Positions 63,920 to 64,000 of a stretch of DNA of 64,000 nucleotides are shown piece after piece (position 1 is the first letter of the stretch; the number at the start of each line of letters is the position of its first letter). Both the position numbers and the translations under genes were made by a program. The notes below the pieces were generated by a model, which saw only the letters and a program-made list of their open reading frames with translations, made no database searches and was not told the DNA's origin. Where the stretch lies: positions 212,977 to 276,976 of the forward strand of contig NZ_JAPZVQ010000005.1 in assembly GCF_027622945.1 (NCBI RefSeq), in the 5' to 3' direction. This DNA is from Glycomyces lechevalierae. Its GTDB lineage: Bacteria; Actinomycetota; Actinomycetes; Mycobacteriales; Micromonosporaceae.

Positions 63920-64000
63920 GAACACGACGGGGGGGGCGGGGGGGGCCCCCCGGGCGCCCGGGGTGGGGGGAGTTAGAGGTAGGTGGGGGGTGGGGGGCGG
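63920..64000. other. Low-complexity G-rich end
   Basis: Runs of seven or more G, interrupted by GGGGGCCCCCC and GTTAGAGGTAGG. Unlike anything else in the window; most likely a contig-edge artefact. Confidence 0.7.

Overview
This 64 kb window has the base composition and gene content of a high-GC Gram-positive actinobacterium. Evidence: very GC-rich third codon positions, many GTG starts, stop/start overlaps, a full 14-gene nuo operon under a Rex-type operator, menaquinone genes, and many TetR/MarR/IclR/GntR regulators. A Glycomyces/Stackebrandtia-like relative is my inference only. The right end runs into low-complexity G-rich sequence and looks like a contig edge.

Layout. 1-2.9 kb (minus): start of a class A penicillin-binding protein and a reduced second complex I cluster, nuoA2-B2-C2-H2. 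3.4-8.1 kb (plus): an ECF-like sigma factor with a membrane-anchored partner, then korAB (2-oxoacid:ferredoxin oxidoreductase). 8.2-18.3 kb: lipoprotein, IclR/MFS pair, long-chain polyprenyl diphosphate synthase, PIN toxin-antitoxin pair, TetR/DHA2 efflux operon with operator, and a TetR gene divergent from an exported protein with twin operators. 18.4-35.3 kb (minus): menJ-nuoABCDEFGHIJKLMN in one tightly packed operon, with a consensus Rex site upstream and a duplicated nuoC/nuoD junction inside. 35.7-36.3 kb: wrbA quinone reductase with twin operators. 36.4-45.4 kb: a long non-coding stretch, a WXG100-like/alpha-beta hydrolase/lipoprotein operon, a MarR/extradiol dioxygenase pair, menG, an amidohydrolase and an adenosine-deaminase-family gene. 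45.4-57.9 kb: DUF4272 protein, tandem secreted paralogues, Ser/Thr kinase with a membrane HhH protein, two related lipoproteins, an orphan HTH-N6-adenine methylase, membrane proteins, tRNA-Thr, and a membrane-anchored Hsp70 with an extracellular propeller-like domain. 58-64 kb: rlmB, cysS, GntR, an ABC transporter, and four copies of a 75-bp intergenic repeat.

How the parts fit. The dominant theme is menaquinone-linked respiration: polyprenyl tail synthesis, ring methylation (menG), tail reduction (menJ), complex I, a quinone reductase, and korAB beside a partial second complex I. The Rex site suggests NADH/NAD+ control of menJ-nuo. Four promoters show operators placed over -35/-10 elements next to, or without, an adjacent repressor gene.

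Most notable: the dispersed 75-bp repeat with a conserved stem, the nuoC-nuoD junction duplication that creates a translationally coupled mini-ORF, the four-gene nuo2 cluster, and the Hsp70-propeller fusion.
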